This document shows positions 1 to 9,404 of a DNA stretch of 64,000 nucleotides, in pieces. Position 1 is the stretch's first letter; every line of letters starts with the position of its first letter. The notes below the pieces were generated by a model. It made no database searches and was not told where the DNA came from. It saw only the letters and a program-made list of their open reading frames with translations. Both the position numbers and the translations under genes were made by a program. Source of the stretch: Blastocatellia bacterium UBA7656 (GTDB taxonomy: Bacteria > Acidobacteriota > Blastocatellia > UBA7656); assembly GCA_002483445.1 (NCBI GenBank), contig DLHY01000143.1, positions 92,411-156,410 of the forward strand, read 5' to 3'.

Positions 1-127
1 AAAAATCATCAAGCACGACGACCTTATAACCGTCGCTGAGAAGTCTGTCGACTACGTTCGATCCGACGAATCCCGCGCCGCCGGTCACTACTATCTTCTC
101 TTTCGAAGGCTCATCTGCCTGACTCAT
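1..127 (-). CDS. NAD-dependent epimerase/dehydratase, N-terminal fragment (runs off window)
   Basis: The reverse strand from the ATG at 127 encodes MSQADEPSKEKIVVTGGAGF followed by VGSNVVDRLLSDGYKVVVLD and continues past the window edge. TGGAGFVGS is the Rossmann nucleotide-binding loop (GxxGxxG) of extended short-chain dehydrogenases that act on nucleotide sugars. The trailing VVVLDD fits the acidic residue at the end of beta-2 that selects NAD. A GGAGG sequence lies just upstream of the ATG. Only 42 codons are visible, so substrate and full length cannot be judged. UDP-glucose 4-epimerase-like or dTDP-glucose dehydratase-like enzymes are both possible. Confidence 0.8.
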   Translation of the reverse strand, partial: MSQADEPSKEKIVVTGGAGFVGSNVVDRLLSDGYKVVVLDDF

Positions 128-396
128 CCATCCTCCAAAGTGATCGCTATAAAAGCCGTGTGATGGTGGACGCCAAACTGACCGGGTAGGATACCATCTC
201 GCCTCTTTCGATTGCCAGAGCCGTTTGAACATTCGCGCCAACACAGACGTACTCAGTGTGGACTGAGGAACTGAAGCCAGCGTTTGGAAATCAAATCGTT
301 CGAGGCGCTCTCTCGCCTCGCTCTCCCTCTTATGCACGCAGACAGAAGTGTGAGTCGAAGTGTGTCGGCGTGAAGCGGAGCAAAGGAGGACTCGTT
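128..396. other. Intergenic region between divergent genes
   Basis: This stretch separates the leftward epimerase from the rightward membrane protein and must hold both promoters. An open frame extends upstream from 397 to 256, but it lacks a ribosome binding site and its predicted residues look non-coding. I saw no clear hairpin or promoter consensus. Confidence 0.5.
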
Positions 397-930
397 ATGT
401 TGATGGCTGATACGATGGCGATCTTTTTCGTCATACTCGGACTGATGCTCGCGCTGCCGGGGTTGTGGCTGCTGTGCGTGGGACTATGGCCGCGCGCAGT
501 CGCGGATTCGGCGGAAACGTGCAGCCGGGGACTCATCAAACCTTTTCTGGCAGGGCTTCCAATCACTATATTCACGATCGTTTTAGCCGCGGTGCTGAAT
601 CGTGTGCCGGGCGCTGTGGGAAACGTCAGCGCGATAGGAATCGTCTGCCTCTATGTCATATTCGCAGGCGCAGGCACCGCCGGACTTGCGACCTCGATAG
701 GCCGCCGTCTCTCATCGCCCGCAGACCGCGAGCGACCTTGGAAAGCCACTCTTCGCGGAAGCATCGTGCTTGAGCTTCCGTTCCTGCTCCCCGTAGTCGG
801 CTGGTTCGTGGTTTTTCCTGCATCGATGATCATCGGCAGCGGCGCTGCTCTGCTCGGCCTGCTCAAACGCGCATTCGTCGCGTCACCGACCACCGCGCCG
901 CTCGGAACGGGCAACGTCGCAGCGCGATGA
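397..930 (+). CDS. Hypothetical multi-pass membrane protein
   Basis: The 177-residue product begins MLMADTMAIFFVILGLM. The start at 397 is chosen over an upstream in-frame ATG at 256 because AAAGGAGG sits about 8 nt before it. Hydrophobic stretches near residues 8-30, 47-66, 77-97 and 126-152 suggest four membrane helices, and the C-terminal tail is short and polar. I do not recognise a family and no catalytic motif is visible. The stop overlaps an in-frame ATG of the DUF1800 gene, so the two are probably co-transcribed. That would place this protein at the membrane next to a Tat-exported pair, which is inference from position only. Confidence 0.7.
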   Translation: MLMADTMAIFFVILGLMLALPGLWLLCVGLWPRAVADSAETCSRGLIKPFLAGLPITIFTIVLAAVLNRVPGAVGNVSAIGIVCLYVIFAGAGTAGLATSIGRRLSSPADRERPWKATLRGSIVLELPFLLPVVGWFVVFPASMIIGSGAALLGLLKRAFVASPTTAPLGTGNVAAR

Positions 931-941
931 AAGGCACAGCG

Positions 942-2435
942 ATGAAACTCTCAAGACGCGCGCTGATCAAAGCGTCCGCGCTTGCTGCCGGAGCTTTGCC
1001 CTTCACGGGATGCGAGCGAATCATAAGCGATGTCACTCGCCGGATGGGGCAAACTATTCCTGATCGTGTGAGCGCGGCAAAGGGCAAAGATATAGACGCG
1101 GATTTTCATCTGCTCTCGCGAGCCGCCTACGGCCCCTGGCCCGGCGACCTCGACCATCTGCGCGAGACGGGGCAGGAGCGATGGATCGAAGAGCAGTTGC
1201 GCCCGGAGAGCATCGACGACACCGCGTGCGATCTTCGCGCCCGCCGATTCGAAACCCTCCATCACGATCCCGGCACCTGCTACGAATATAAAAAGCCTGT
1301 GCTTCGCGAAGAGATCGCCCGCCACACTCTGCTTCGCGCAATCTATAGCCGCCGCCAGCTATTCGAAGTGATGGTCTCCTTCTGGACTGATCACCTCAAC
1401 ATCGATATGGAAAAAGGCGATTGCATATATCTCAAGCCTGCGGATGATCGCCTCGTCATTCGCGCTCACGCGCTCGGACGATTCCGCGATCTCATTCGCG
1501 CTTCGGCCACATCGCCCGCGATGCTCGTCTATCTCGACGGCAAGGAGAATAAAAAGGCCGCGCCCGATGATGTGCCGAACGAAAACTATGCGCGAGAGCT
1601 TCTCGAACTTCACACGCTCGGAGTTCATGGCGGATACACTCAGCAGGATGTCTGCGAAATCGCCCGGTGTTTGACAGGCTGGCGGCTGCGAACGAAATGG
1701 AGAAAAGGCGCTGTTTATTTCGACCCGTCGCTGCACGACGATGGCGAAAAGACAGTGCTTGGCCATCGGCTCCCGTCGGGAGGGGGCGAATCTGACCTTG
1801 ATCGCGTCGTCGATATCGTTTGCTCTCATCCTTCGACCGCGCGCTACATAGCGACGAAGCTCGTTCGCCGTTTTGTATCGGACGATCCGCCCGCGCCTCT
1901 CGTCGAGCGCGTGGCAACTGTTTTCACTCAAACCGAAGGCGATACAAAATCGCTCCTGCGAGCGATACTGACTTCAGAAGAATTCAAAGTTTCGAAGGGC
2001 GCAAAGTTGAAACGTCCTTTTCATTTCATAGTCAGTTGTCTTCGCTCTATGGGAGCCGACACGCACGCGCACGCACAGTTGATCGAATACCTGACTCGTA
2101 TGGGGCAGGGACTCTTTCAGTATCCGACTCCCGACGGCTACCCGGACGAAGCCGCGCCCTGGCTCGGCGCTATGCTGTGGCGATGGAATTTCGCATTCGC
2201 GCTCGCGGCAGGTCAGGTGCCTTCGGTCAGCGTTTCGCTTGATCGATTGATTGACGCCATGGGCGCTTCAGATAACCCGGTAGAACTTCTTCCTCATTTC
2301 ATCGGGCACCGAGGCGCGGCGAGCGAGATCCACGCACTCGAACATTATGCGGCCAGTCGCGCGCTCACGGATGATAGAAATCGCGCGGAGCTTGCGGGGC
2401 TGATACTCGCCTCGCCTGCGTTTCAGAGGTATTGA
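942..2435 (+). CDS. DUF1800 family protein with Tat-type signal
   Basis: This roughly 497-residue protein starts MKLSRRALIKASALAAGALP, a twin-arginine export signal, followed by PFTGCE, which could serve as an imperfect lipobox. DUF1800 signatures include HLLSRAAYGPWPGD near the start and NENYARELLELHTLG with a nearby CLTGW in the middle. AAAGG lies 7 nt before the ATG at 942. An ATG at 927 in the same frame overlaps the previous stop but has no Shine-Dalgarno sequence. The gene is followed 3 nt later by a DUF1501 gene. The pair is a recurrent operon in Acidobacteriota, Planctomycetota and Bacteroidota. Its biochemical function is not established; a role in the periplasm is inferred from the signal. 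Confidence 0.9.
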   Translation: MKLSRRALIKASALAAGALPFTGCERIISDVTRRMGQTIPDRVSAAKGKDIDADFHLLSRAAYGPWPGDLDHLRETGQERWIEEQLRPESIDDTACDLRARRFETLHHDPGTCYEYKKPVLREEIARHTLLRAIYSRRQLFEVMVSFWTDHLNIDMEKGDCIYLKPADDRLVIRAHALGRFRDLIRASATSPAMLVYLDGKENKKAAPDDVPNENYARELLELHTLGVHGGYTQQDVCEIARCLTGWRLRTKWRKGAVYFDPSLHDDGEKTVLGHRLPSGGGESDLDRVVDIVCSHPSTARYIATKLVRRFVSDDPPAPLVERVATVFTQTEGDTKSLLRAILTSEEFKVSKGAKLKRPFHFIVSCLRSMGADTHAHAQLIEYLTRMGQGLFQYPTPDGYPDEAAPWLGAMLWRWNFAFALAAGQVPSVSVSLDRLIDAMGASDNPVELLPHFIGHRGAASEIHALEHYAASRALTDDRNRAELAGLILASPAFQRY

Positions 2436-2438
2436 ATT

Positions 2439-3647
2439 ATGAAACCGTCACGTCGCGGATTTCTCCGTCAGATGTTTCTGACAAACGAAGCGGTCACCGC
2501 CGACCAGGGCGCGAAGACTCTCGTTTGCGTTTTCCTCAGAGGCGGAGCAGACACTTTGAACATGGTGATTCCCTATGGCGACGATCAGTATTTCCGCCTG
2601 CGCCCGACGCTCTCCATCGCGCCGCCCTCGAAAGGCGGATCGGACGCCGCGATCCGGCTCGATGATTTTTATGCCTTTCATCCGCGTCTGCGCCCACTTT
2701 ATCCGCTATTCGAAGAAGGGCGATTGGGAATAGTGCAGGCCGCAGGGTCGGACAACACGACGGGGTCGCATTTCGAAGCACAGGATCAGATGGAGCACGG
2801 CGAAGCGATGGGGAAAACTATCGGCGGCGGCTGGATCGGAAGGCATCTCCGAGCAATGAAGAGAAAAGAATCGACTCCGCTTTCAGCCGTTGCCATCGGC
2901 CCTGCGGTTCCCGAATCGCTTCGCGGAGCCAGGCAGGTAAGCGCGATTAATTCTCTCGATGAGATTCAAATCAACACTCCATCGGGCGATCCGACATCCG
3001 CCTTGCTCGCGCTTTCTGCAATGTATGGCGCTGATGCGGGGATACTGAGCCAGCCTGGGCGAATGACTCTCGATCTTCTCCATCGCGTCGAGGGATTGAG
3101 AGCGAGCGAATACAAAGCTGCAAATGATGCCGAGTATCCGGCGGATGAATTCGGCAGCGGGCTTCGCGAGATTGCGCGACTCATAAAAGCGGGCGTGGGG
3201 CTTGAAGCAGCCTGCATCGATCTGGGCGGATGGGACACTCATTTTTTTCAGGGAGCGGTCGACGGATTGCAGGCCGAAAACATCAATCTGCTTGCGCGAG
3301 GTCTGGCGGCATTCGATGCGGACATGAAAAATCATCGCGACCGGGTGATAGTTCTTGTGATGACGGAATTCGGTCGGCGCATTTATGAGAACGGCTCGCT
3401 GGGGACGGATCACGGTCGCGGGTTTGCGATGATGGCGATGGGGAGCCGCGTCAACGGAGGAAAGATTCATGGTCGATGGCCCGGATTGGAAGAAGATGAA
3501 AAAGAGATACTCGGCCCCGGCGGGCTGCGCATCACTACGGATTATCGCTCGGCGCTTGCGGAAGTCCTCACGCGAGTGATGGGCAATAAAGATATTGATA
3601 AAGTCTTTCCCGGTTTCGATCCTCAGCCGGTGGGGTTGATTGGTTGA
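2439..3647 (+). CDS. DUF1501 family protein (sulfatase-like fold), Tat-exported
   Basis: This 402-residue protein begins MKPSRRGFLRQMFL, with an RR motif consistent with Tat export. VCVFLRGGADTLNMVIPYGD is the typical DUF1501 opening, and GGWDTHFFQGAVDGLQ and TEFGRR...GTDHGRG are the later conserved blocks. DUF1501 proteins have an alkaline phosphatase/sulfatase-like fold, but many lack a proven activity. The gene lies 3 nt downstream of the DUF1800 gene and no promoter fits between them, so they form an operon. A role as a secreted partner of the DUF1800 protein is inference from this widespread pairing. Confidence 0.9.
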   Translation: MKPSRRGFLRQMFLTNEAVTADQGAKTLVCVFLRGGADTLNMVIPYGDDQYFRLRPTLSIAPPSKGGSDAAIRLDDFYAFHPRLRPLYPLFEEGRLGIVQAAGSDNTTGSHFEAQDQMEHGEAMGKTIGGGWIGRHLRAMKRKESTPLSAVAIGPAVPESLRGARQVSAINSLDEIQINTPSGDPTSALLALSAMYGADAGILSQPGRMTLDLLHRVEGLRASEYKAANDAEYPADEFGSGLREIARLIKAGVGLEAACIDLGGWDTHFFQGAVDGLQAENINLLARGLAAFDADMKNHRDRVIVLVMTEFGRRIYENGSLGTDHGRGFAMMAMGSRVNGGKIHGRWPGLEEDEKEILGPGGLRITTDYRSALAEVLTRVMGNKDIDKVFPGFDPQPVGLIG

Positions 3648-3689
3648 TCGAGTTGATTTCTGTAACGCACTACGAGTGACGTGAAACTT

Positions 3690-3810
3690 TGTAGAAGACT
3701 TTTTGAGGAGTCATCCCGGTCGTCAGAGACGCCGCCCTGAAAGTATGAAAAACAGTTGACGACTCCAAATAACAGACTCCAGACTCCAGACTCTCGACTC
3801 CGGACTTTTT
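3690..3810. repeat. Heptamer-type intergenic repeat (GACTCCA units)
   Basis: Between the DUF1501 gene and the convergent HD-GYP gene, tandem units of GACTCCA/GACTCTC/GACTCCG run from about 3761 to 3805. The 40 nt at 3743-3782 are about 93% identical (3 mismatches by eye) to 57881-57920, so this is a dispersed repeat and not a local accident. A weaker inverted partner (TTTGAGGAGTCATCC) lies near 3700-3720. The element may help separate the convergent transcripts, but I cannot show that it terminates transcription. Confidence 0.6.
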
Positions 3811-3847
3811 CCCGAGGAGCGTCGCCGCCTTCTACAGACGGCCCGAT

Positions 3848-5920
3848 TCAATGAGCGATTTCGGATTTCACCGGTACGCAAGTCAGACTGAGTGAGTCAC
3901 TATCAGATACCGCCAGGGTCTGCGAAGCCACAATACCGGCAATCGGTCTGGGCCTCATACTATTTGGCATCGGGGATTGCGAGCAGGCCGAAAGCGCCAC
4001 CGCGATGAACGCCACAGCCTTTTGCAGCAACATCTGGTGATCAGCCGTATACTCCGTAAGCGATGATGAATAGATCGACACGGCTCCATGTATATGATCA
4101 TCCCTGATTATTGGAAAGATGGCGAGGGTGCGGTACGCAGCAGAGCCTTGAAATGCCAGAGACGGAAGATCGAGTTGGGGATCCGTATTGCAGAACGGTT
4201 GGCGATTGGCTATCACCCAGCCTGTCACGCCTTCGCCCATCTCAATGTTGCGACCCAGGAGCAACTCCGCATGATCACCTGCTGCATGTGTCACGACGCT
4301 GTGTCCTGTCTCCGGCACCACGAGCGTGATAGCGCATAGATCATAAGGCACTAACGCGCTCAACTTCTGTGTAAAGGTCGCAAAGATTTCTTCCCGGCTG
4401 CGCGCGCCTATTATCGCTTGCGCGAGATCGCAAATCGCTTTCACCTCAAAGTGAAAGAGGCTGGCCTGGTCAGCCTGTTCTTTTTCTGCTTCCTCTGCAA
4501 AGCCCACTGCCGGAGCCACCTTCCGCGCGGCTTCGGATAGTTGTTCGCTCGGCTCGATGCCGAATGTTGGAACAAGCATACCGCGATGTGCTCGTATTTC
4601 CTCCTCGAATTCCGGCAGGTGAGCGATAAACGTGCCAACGACGCGCGGATCATACTGAGTGCCGCTGCCGCGCATGATAAGGTCAACGGCCTCCTTGCGC
4701 GTCAAGCCCTTGCGGTACGGGCGGTCTTCGCGCACCGCGTCGAAGCAATCCACCACCGACAATATGCGCGCGGTCAAAGGTATCTCTTCACACCTCAAAC
4801 CGTCCGGGTATCCCCTCCCATCCCACCGTTCGTGATGATGGCGCACGACAGGCACTATAGGGTAAGGAAACTCGACCCGACTGAGAATCTGAGCGCCAGC
4901 TATCGTATGAATCTTCATCTTCTCAAACTCAGCCGCAGTGAGCTTGCCCGGCTTGTTAAGTATGTAATCCGGCACGGCGATCTTTCCTATATCATGCAAT
5001 AGCGCGCCTGCTTTTAACGCCTCGACCTCGGCTTCCGAGCATCCCAGAATACGTGCCAGCCCCGCCGCGTAAATCTGCACGCGCAGGACGTGTTCGTGAG
5101 TGACCTCATCTTTGGAGTTGATGGCAACTGCAAGGGCTTCGATGGTTTCCCTGTGCGCTTTTTCCATGACCGCCATGCGTTTTTGCACGCTGTCGCGGTA
5201 TTGGCGATGCACAAAATAAATAGTGAGCAGCACCGGACCTCCTATGCCTGCCACCATCATTGGATTATATTGAAGCGACATGTACATTAAGCTGGCTGCG
5301 CTGCTGGTGGGCAGAAACATTGGGAACGCCCAAAAAAACTCTTTCCAGTGTTGCACAATGGGATTGCTGTGTCGCAATGCGAGCAAGGTTGCAAGAAGCA
5401 GCGCATTAACTGCAAATTGAATTATACTGGCAACAAGCAACGCGATGGTAACAGCGAAAAAAGCGTGGCCGCTGGCGTCGCTGACCTCGCCAAATCCGTA
5501 TCTGAGCACTGCGCTTAAAACTACTGAAGCTGAAGCTGCGCCCAGCGACATCATGCTGGATGAAAAAAAGTTGCTGGAAAACCGGCGGGTGGTGCGCCGG
5601 GATGAGGTGAAGCCCTCGATCCCGGCGATGAAGACTGCCGGAACAAGGCCGTGCCAGCAGGCGATGACAAGAACGATGGCGTCGGTGAGCGTGAAGGTGA
5701 TACGTTCATGTGTGAACCCCAACCCCACCGGCAATCGGAAGTGCTGTGGAAATAGCCCGATACTGATCGCCACCAGCATTAGCACAAGCAGGGTCGCTTG
5801 CTCTTTGAGCGCATACTGAGTGGCCAGACTCAGGGCAGACGCCAGCCATAGGCCAACGCCTGCAGCAGTCACGATCAACTGATACAACCAACTCTGCTTA
5901 TTTATGTCTTCCTTAGGCAA
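3848..5920 (-). CDS. HD-GYP cyclic-di-GMP phosphodiesterase with membrane sensor and GAF domain
   Basis: The 690-residue product has about seven hydrophobic helices in residues 15-240 (a MASE-like sensor), then an HD-GYP domain with LLHDIGKIAVP (H309, D310) and HHHERWDGRGYPDG near residues 357-370, then a GAF domain near 500-640. All HD-GYP hallmark residues are present, so hydrolysis of cyclic di-GMP is expected at the membrane. Translation starts at TTG, supported by AGGAG 7 nt upstream; no ATG is suitably placed. The gene begins 27 nt after the GNAT gene stop and is probably co-transcribed with it. What the membrane and GAF domains sense is unknown. Confidence 0.92.
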   Translation of the reverse strand: MPKEDINKQSWLYQLIVTAAGVGLWLASALSLATQYALKEQATLLVLMLVAISIGLFPQHFRLPVGLGFTHERITFTLTDAIVLVIACWHGLVPAVFIAGIEGFTSSRRTTRRFSSNFFSSSMMSLGAASASVVLSAVLRYGFGEVSDASGHAFFAVTIALLVASIIQFAVNALLLATLLALRHSNPIVQHWKEFFWAFPMFLPTSSAASLMYMSLQYNPMMVAGIGGPVLLTIYFVHRQYRDSVQKRMAVMEKAHRETIEALAVAINSKDEVTHEHVLRVQIYAAGLARILGCSEAEVEALKAGALLHDIGKIAVPDYILNKPGKLTAAEFEKMKIHTIAGAQILSRVEFPYPIVPVVRHHHERWDGRGYPDGLRCEEIPLTARILSVVDCFDAVREDRPYRKGLTRKEAVDLIMRGSGTQYDPRVVGTFIAHLPEFEEEIRAHRGMLVPTFGIEPSEQLSEAARKVAPAVGFAEEAEKEQADQASLFHFEVKAICDLAQAIIGARSREEIFATFTQKLSALVPYDLCAITLVVPETGHSVVTHAAGDHAELLLGRNIEMGEGVTGWVIANRQPFCNTDPQLDLPSLAFQGSAAYRTLAIFPIIRDDHIHGAVSIYSSSLTEYTADHQMLLQKAVAFIAVALSACSQSPMPNSMRPRPIAGIVASQTLAVSDSDSLSLTCVPVKSEIAH

Positions 5921-5947
5921 TGTAGGCTCCTAAACCGGTTGCTCCTG

Positions 5948-6856
5948 TCAGTTACTACGGTGCAGGAATACCGTGTCGTAGAAACCTGTCAGCTTGTAGC
6001 CGGCCTTTTGGTAAAAAGCTGGCGCTCTCCTGATTTGCTCATTAACGAGAAGGCAGAGGCACTTAGTGCGCGCCAGCAGACTCAAGCTCAATTGCGAGAG
6101 GCAACGCAGTCCGTAACCTTTGCCGCGCTCTTCCGGGTCGACGTATATTCCTTCGAGATAAATGCAATCGGGCGTTTCGGACATGATGTCGGCATTGAAG
6201 ATCAACCGGCGATCCTCTATCCAAACCCACACGCGACCCTGCTCAATGCGACGCAGCCATCGCTGCCGAAAGCCAGCAGGGTCGACCTCGATCGGGTTGA
6301 CGCCGCTTTCTTCAAAAACCATTTCGGCATAGACAGGCAATACAACCTCCAGATCATCGGGCGTGGCCAGACGCAAGCTGCGTACCATCTCGCGCGCCTC
6401 TACGGGCGAGTGCTGCTCGAACAATAACTCGCGGCAGACTCGGCGGGCCGTTTGTCCGCTCTGCGCAAAATAACTCCAAAAGTATTCCACCTTCTCCTGC
6501 TCGCCCAAAATCATGTAGGCCGAGGGGCAGTTTTTGGCGAGTTGGGCGAAGGCCGCCAAAGCCGCATCGCTGCGGGCTTCTACCAGCGTGGCGTGGCCTA
6601 TCAGGGCGACGCCTTCCATCCGGCCCTTTCTGTCGCGGCAAGCGTAGAAGGTGCCGCGATTGAGTTCGCTTACAATTCCGTTGTCGTGGATAAAGCCTCT
6701 TAGGAAAACGGTGTGGACAGGGCGTGTGGCCAGAAAAGACAGTACCTCGGTCTCATCCTCATTGGAGAGGGGATGGACTGCGAAAGAGTTGTCTGCGTTC
6801 ATAGGCAATTCTGGCTTGGTTGTCGCAATCTTCCTTCTTACAGTCGATGAGAACAT
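5948..6856 (-). CDS. GNAT family N-acetyltransferase
   Basis: This 302-residue protein has its acetyl-CoA-binding motif A in the C-terminal third: YVDPEERGKGYGLRCL matches the V-x-P-x-x-R-G-x-G-x-G signature. The N-terminal half carries a second, divergent GNAT-like or DUF4081-like region. The start at 6856 (MFSSTVRRK) is preferred because AAGGAG lies 6 nt upstream; an ATG at 6898 lacks such a site. The gene is first in a leftward pair with the HD-GYP gene. The acceptor substrate cannot be told from sequence. Small-molecule amine and protein acetylation are both possible. Confidence 0.85.
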   Translation of the reverse strand: MFSSTVRRKIATTKPELPMNADNSFAVHPLSNEDETEVLSFLATRPVHTVFLRGFIHDNGIVSELNRGTFYACRDRKGRMEGVALIGHATLVEARSDAALAAFAQLAKNCPSAYMILGEQEKVEYFWSYFAQSGQTARRVCRELLFEQHSPVEAREMVRSLRLATPDDLEVVLPVYAEMVFEESGVNPIEVDPAGFRQRWLRRIEQGRVWVWIEDRRLIFNADIMSETPDCIYLEGIYVDPEERGKGYGLRCLSQLSLSLLARTKCLCLLVNEQIRRAPAFYQKAGYKLTGFYDTVFLHRSN

Positions 6857-6950
6857 ATAGTACTCCTTGATAATACTGGAATTGTCACAGCATTCCATCT
6901 CGACGCCGGGATGAAGCCGTGAAGTATCCCCTATCGTTTTCAGATCGCAC

Positions 6951-8987
6951 CTAGGGTTTCATACCAGGTGTGTTGTCACCGATGACCATCGCCCAGTATG
7001 ACTGCGCAATCGCATCGCCAAGCAGCATTCCATCGCCCAGTAGCATCCCGTCACCCAGCAACATTCCATCGCCCAGTAGCATCCCGTCACCCAGCAGCAT
7101 TCCATCACCCAGCAACATTCCGCAGCCTAAAAAAGGCAGACCGTCTCCGAGCAACATGCCGTTGCTGGTCATAATGTCGTCGCCCAGCCGCAGGCCTTGC
7201 GACATTCTCGTTGAGTCGCCCAGGAGCATACCGTTTTGCATGATGATACCGTCGCCGAGCAGCATACCTGTGCCGTAAATCCGTTGATACTTTGTAATGA
7301 GATCGATCCCTCTGGCGCTGGTATAGTTAAGTAAAATGCCCTGCGCCCAATAAAATGTTTGTCCAGCGATGGTCGTCTGAGGACTCGGCGGCGTGCTGGT
7401 GGTCAGCAAAGGTGAGCCAAGAGGCGTGTTATTGGTCAGGTTAGTGCGCACGAGCCGAGCCAGTCGCACCGCCCCCTCTATGTTGACCTGGCCTGCGCCC
7501 TGCTCAAACAGGTTGTAGCCAGCCATGGGCTGTGCTGTGTACATCAGAATCGCCTTGACCAGGTTCGGGGTCAATCTCGGGTTGGCCGCCAGCATAAGGG
7601 CTGCCGCACCAGCGACGATTGGCGCGGCCATCGAGGTGCCGCTCAGGCGCATCATTTTTTTGTCATCGTTATTGTCGCCATCGTCATCCTCTTCATCATC
7701 CTCATCGTCACCCTTGTAAGTGACAGCCAACTCCGGATGGGAAGTGACAAGGCTATTATTTTTCGCTCTGGAGCTAATCAGTTTGTTACCGGGCGCGACC
7801 AGGTCAGGCTTGATCAGATTGTCGTAATGCTTGAATCCGTTTGTGTCTGTCCAATAACTGCGCGTCGGCCCCCGCGAACTATAGGTAGCGATGCCATCGT
7901 CGCTACGCACATCGGTTCCGTATGTGTTTGTAGCGCCGACGGTGATTGCCGACGGCTCATTGCCAGGTGAGTGTATATGCCCGTATATCTTTTGACCTGC
8001 GCTGTTTTTGCCATTGTTGCCAGCAGCCGCCACCACTACGATGCCGGCATCAACCAGGCGACGAACAGCGCGGCACAAAGGATCGTTCCTGTAAGAATCA
8101 ACAGCCAGTGTTCCGACACTCATATTGGCGACACGGATGTTGTAGGCCGCTTGATTATTCATAATCCAGTCGAGAGCCTGCAACAGCCCGGACACGGTGC
8201 CTATGCCTTGGGAGTTCAGGACTCGAAGGTTTATGATATGGGCGCCGGACGCGATGCCCTCGTATATCTTGGGGATGCCCTGGGTGCCACCTGCCGCCAG
8301 TCCGGCGACATGAGTGCCATGCCCGTAAGGATCATCCGTATTCATGCCCTCGCCCGTGAAGTCTACATTAGTTACAACGCGCTTGTTGCCATCTGACCCT
8401 AAAAATGAATGGTGTGCGGTGAAGATGCTGGAATCAAGCACGGCGATGCCGATGCCCGTTCCGGTAAGTCTGCTGTTGCCACTCTGTTGACGCATTACCG
8501 CCGCGCCGGTAGTGGTCTCGACATGGCCAAGCATTTCCACGTCTCTTTCCAGAGAGACGTATAACACTTCGCTGAAGGCAGCAAGCTGCTCGACAAAGTT
8601 TACAGGCAACTCCACCAGGCGCGAATTGAAGCTCTGGAAGTGCTTCTTTACCTTGACATCACTACGATTGAGGAGCGCATTGAGCGAGAGGCTTGGTGTG
8701 CCTTTGAGTTGAACAACGACTGTTACGGAGCTTTCTTTGACCGCGTGCGGGCCGAGCCTCTTTTTGCCGCGCACTTCCTTCACTCGTTCGCGCAGATCAG
8801 GAGATATATTATCTGCCTGCGCTGAATCCTGGATGGATGAGTCGGCGGATGCCGCAGTGATTTCTATTGAGTCTTGCGCGGACTGCGCACTGCTGTTGCT
8901 GGTAAGTAGGACGCTACTGCATAAACAGACAAGCAGCAAGAAGGACGTGAGCCACGTTATCACTGGCGAGCGCTTTAGGGCGTTCAT
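6951..8987 (-). CDS. Secreted S8 family subtilisin-like protease with C-terminal GMLLGD repeats
   Basis: The 678-residue preproprotein begins MNALKRSPVITWLTSFLLLV, a Sec signal, followed by a propeptide of roughly 110 residues. The catalytic triad is visible as D185 in AVLDSSIFTAHH (DSS in place of the usual DTG), H223 in YGHGTHVAGLAAGG and S452 in LSGTSMAAPIVAG. An acidic insert (GDDEDDEEDDDGDNNDDKK) lies shortly before the serine and could bind calcium. The C-terminal 110 residues contain GMLLGD units first spaced by 12 residues, then six uninterrupted copies. AGGAGG precedes the ATG by 6 nt. The tail could form a beta-solenoid or attach the enzyme to the surface; that is inference. Confidence 0.93.
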   Translation of the reverse strand: MNALKRSPVITWLTSFLLLVCLCSSVLLTSNSSAQSAQDSIEITAASADSSIQDSAQADNISPDLRERVKEVRGKKRLGPHAVKESSVTVVVQLKGTPSLSLNALLNRSDVKVKKHFQSFNSRLVELPVNFVEQLAAFSEVLYVSLERDVEMLGHVETTTGAAVMRQQSGNSRLTGTGIGIAVLDSSIFTAHHSFLGSDGNKRVVTNVDFTGEGMNTDDPYGHGTHVAGLAAGGTQGIPKIYEGIASGAHIINLRVLNSQGIGTVSGLLQALDWIMNNQAAYNIRVANMSVGTLAVDSYRNDPLCRAVRRLVDAGIVVVAAAGNNGKNSAGQKIYGHIHSPGNEPSAITVGATNTYGTDVRSDDGIATYSSRGPTRSYWTDTNGFKHYDNLIKPDLVAPGNKLISSRAKNNSLVTSHPELAVTYKGDDEDDEEDDDGDNNDDKKMMRLSGTSMAAPIVAGAAALMLAANPRLTPNLVKAILMYTAQPMAGYNLFEQGAGQVNIEGAVRLARLVRTNLTNNTPLGSPLLTTSTPPSPQTTIAGQTFYWAQGILLNYTSARGIDLITKYQRIYGTGMLLGDGIIMQNGMLLGDSTRMSQGLRLGDDIMTSNGMLLGDGLPFLGCGMLLGDGMLLGDGMLLGDGMLLGDGMLLGDGMLLGDAIAQSYWAMVIGDNTPGMKP
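7015..7130 (-). repeat. 18-bp coding minisatellite (GMLLGD hexapeptide repeat)
   Basis: Six direct copies of an 18-bp unit encode GMLLGD within the subtilase tail. The copies alternate between two slightly different versions (CATTCCATCGCCCAG and CATCCCGTCACCCAG on the plus strand), which suggests expansion by duplication of a 36-bp pair. Copy number is likely to vary by slippage or recombination between strains. Confidence 0.85.
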
Positions 8988-9000
8988 CGAGGCCTCCTGA

Positions 9001-9404
9001 GTGCTGCTAGCAAAACTGCGGTCTGTTACCTGTTGAAATTAGAACCTTCCTGCGCTCATATCGCTTACGCAAGCCCCGTACCGCATGGGCTTTAGTTGCA
9101 AGTATATAAATCGGAGTTCTTTACAGATCATCATTAAAACCAGGAGATGACCGAATTCAGTCAGTTTGAAAGAGATCGGTCTGTCAATTTGACTGGCACT
9201 TGGAGCAGGAACTTAAACGCTGGTGGGCTGGAGCAAAAATCGCCGTGGGCATTCTTCAGCTTTCTTGGAAGTGCCTGAACAATGTGTTGGATGATTCGAA
9301 AGCGCAACTACCCCTCTTGCGCCAAGTAGTGTGTATGGAAGGACAGGTTGAATGGGTGCTGTATATACCTCCTGCCATCTCACTATCTTCGATGGCAGTC
9401 TGCC
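9001..9404. other. Intergenic region upstream of the subtilase gene
   Basis: This 400-bp gap holds the promoter side of the leftward subtilase gene and the 3' end of the next leftward gene. An inverted repeat, CTGCCATC at 9372-9379 with GATGGCAG at 9391-9398, may act as a terminator for the ThuA-like gene, although no T-run follows it. A plus-strand open frame at 9200-9445 shows no recognisable protein and is not called. Confidence 0.4.

Noticed and set aside
3741..3810. CRISPR-like array
   Set aside because: Units are 7 nt and contiguous without spacers, and no cas gene is present.
7015..7130. CRISPR or intergenic satellite
   Set aside because: The 18-bp repeats are in frame within the subtilase gene and encode GMLLGD.
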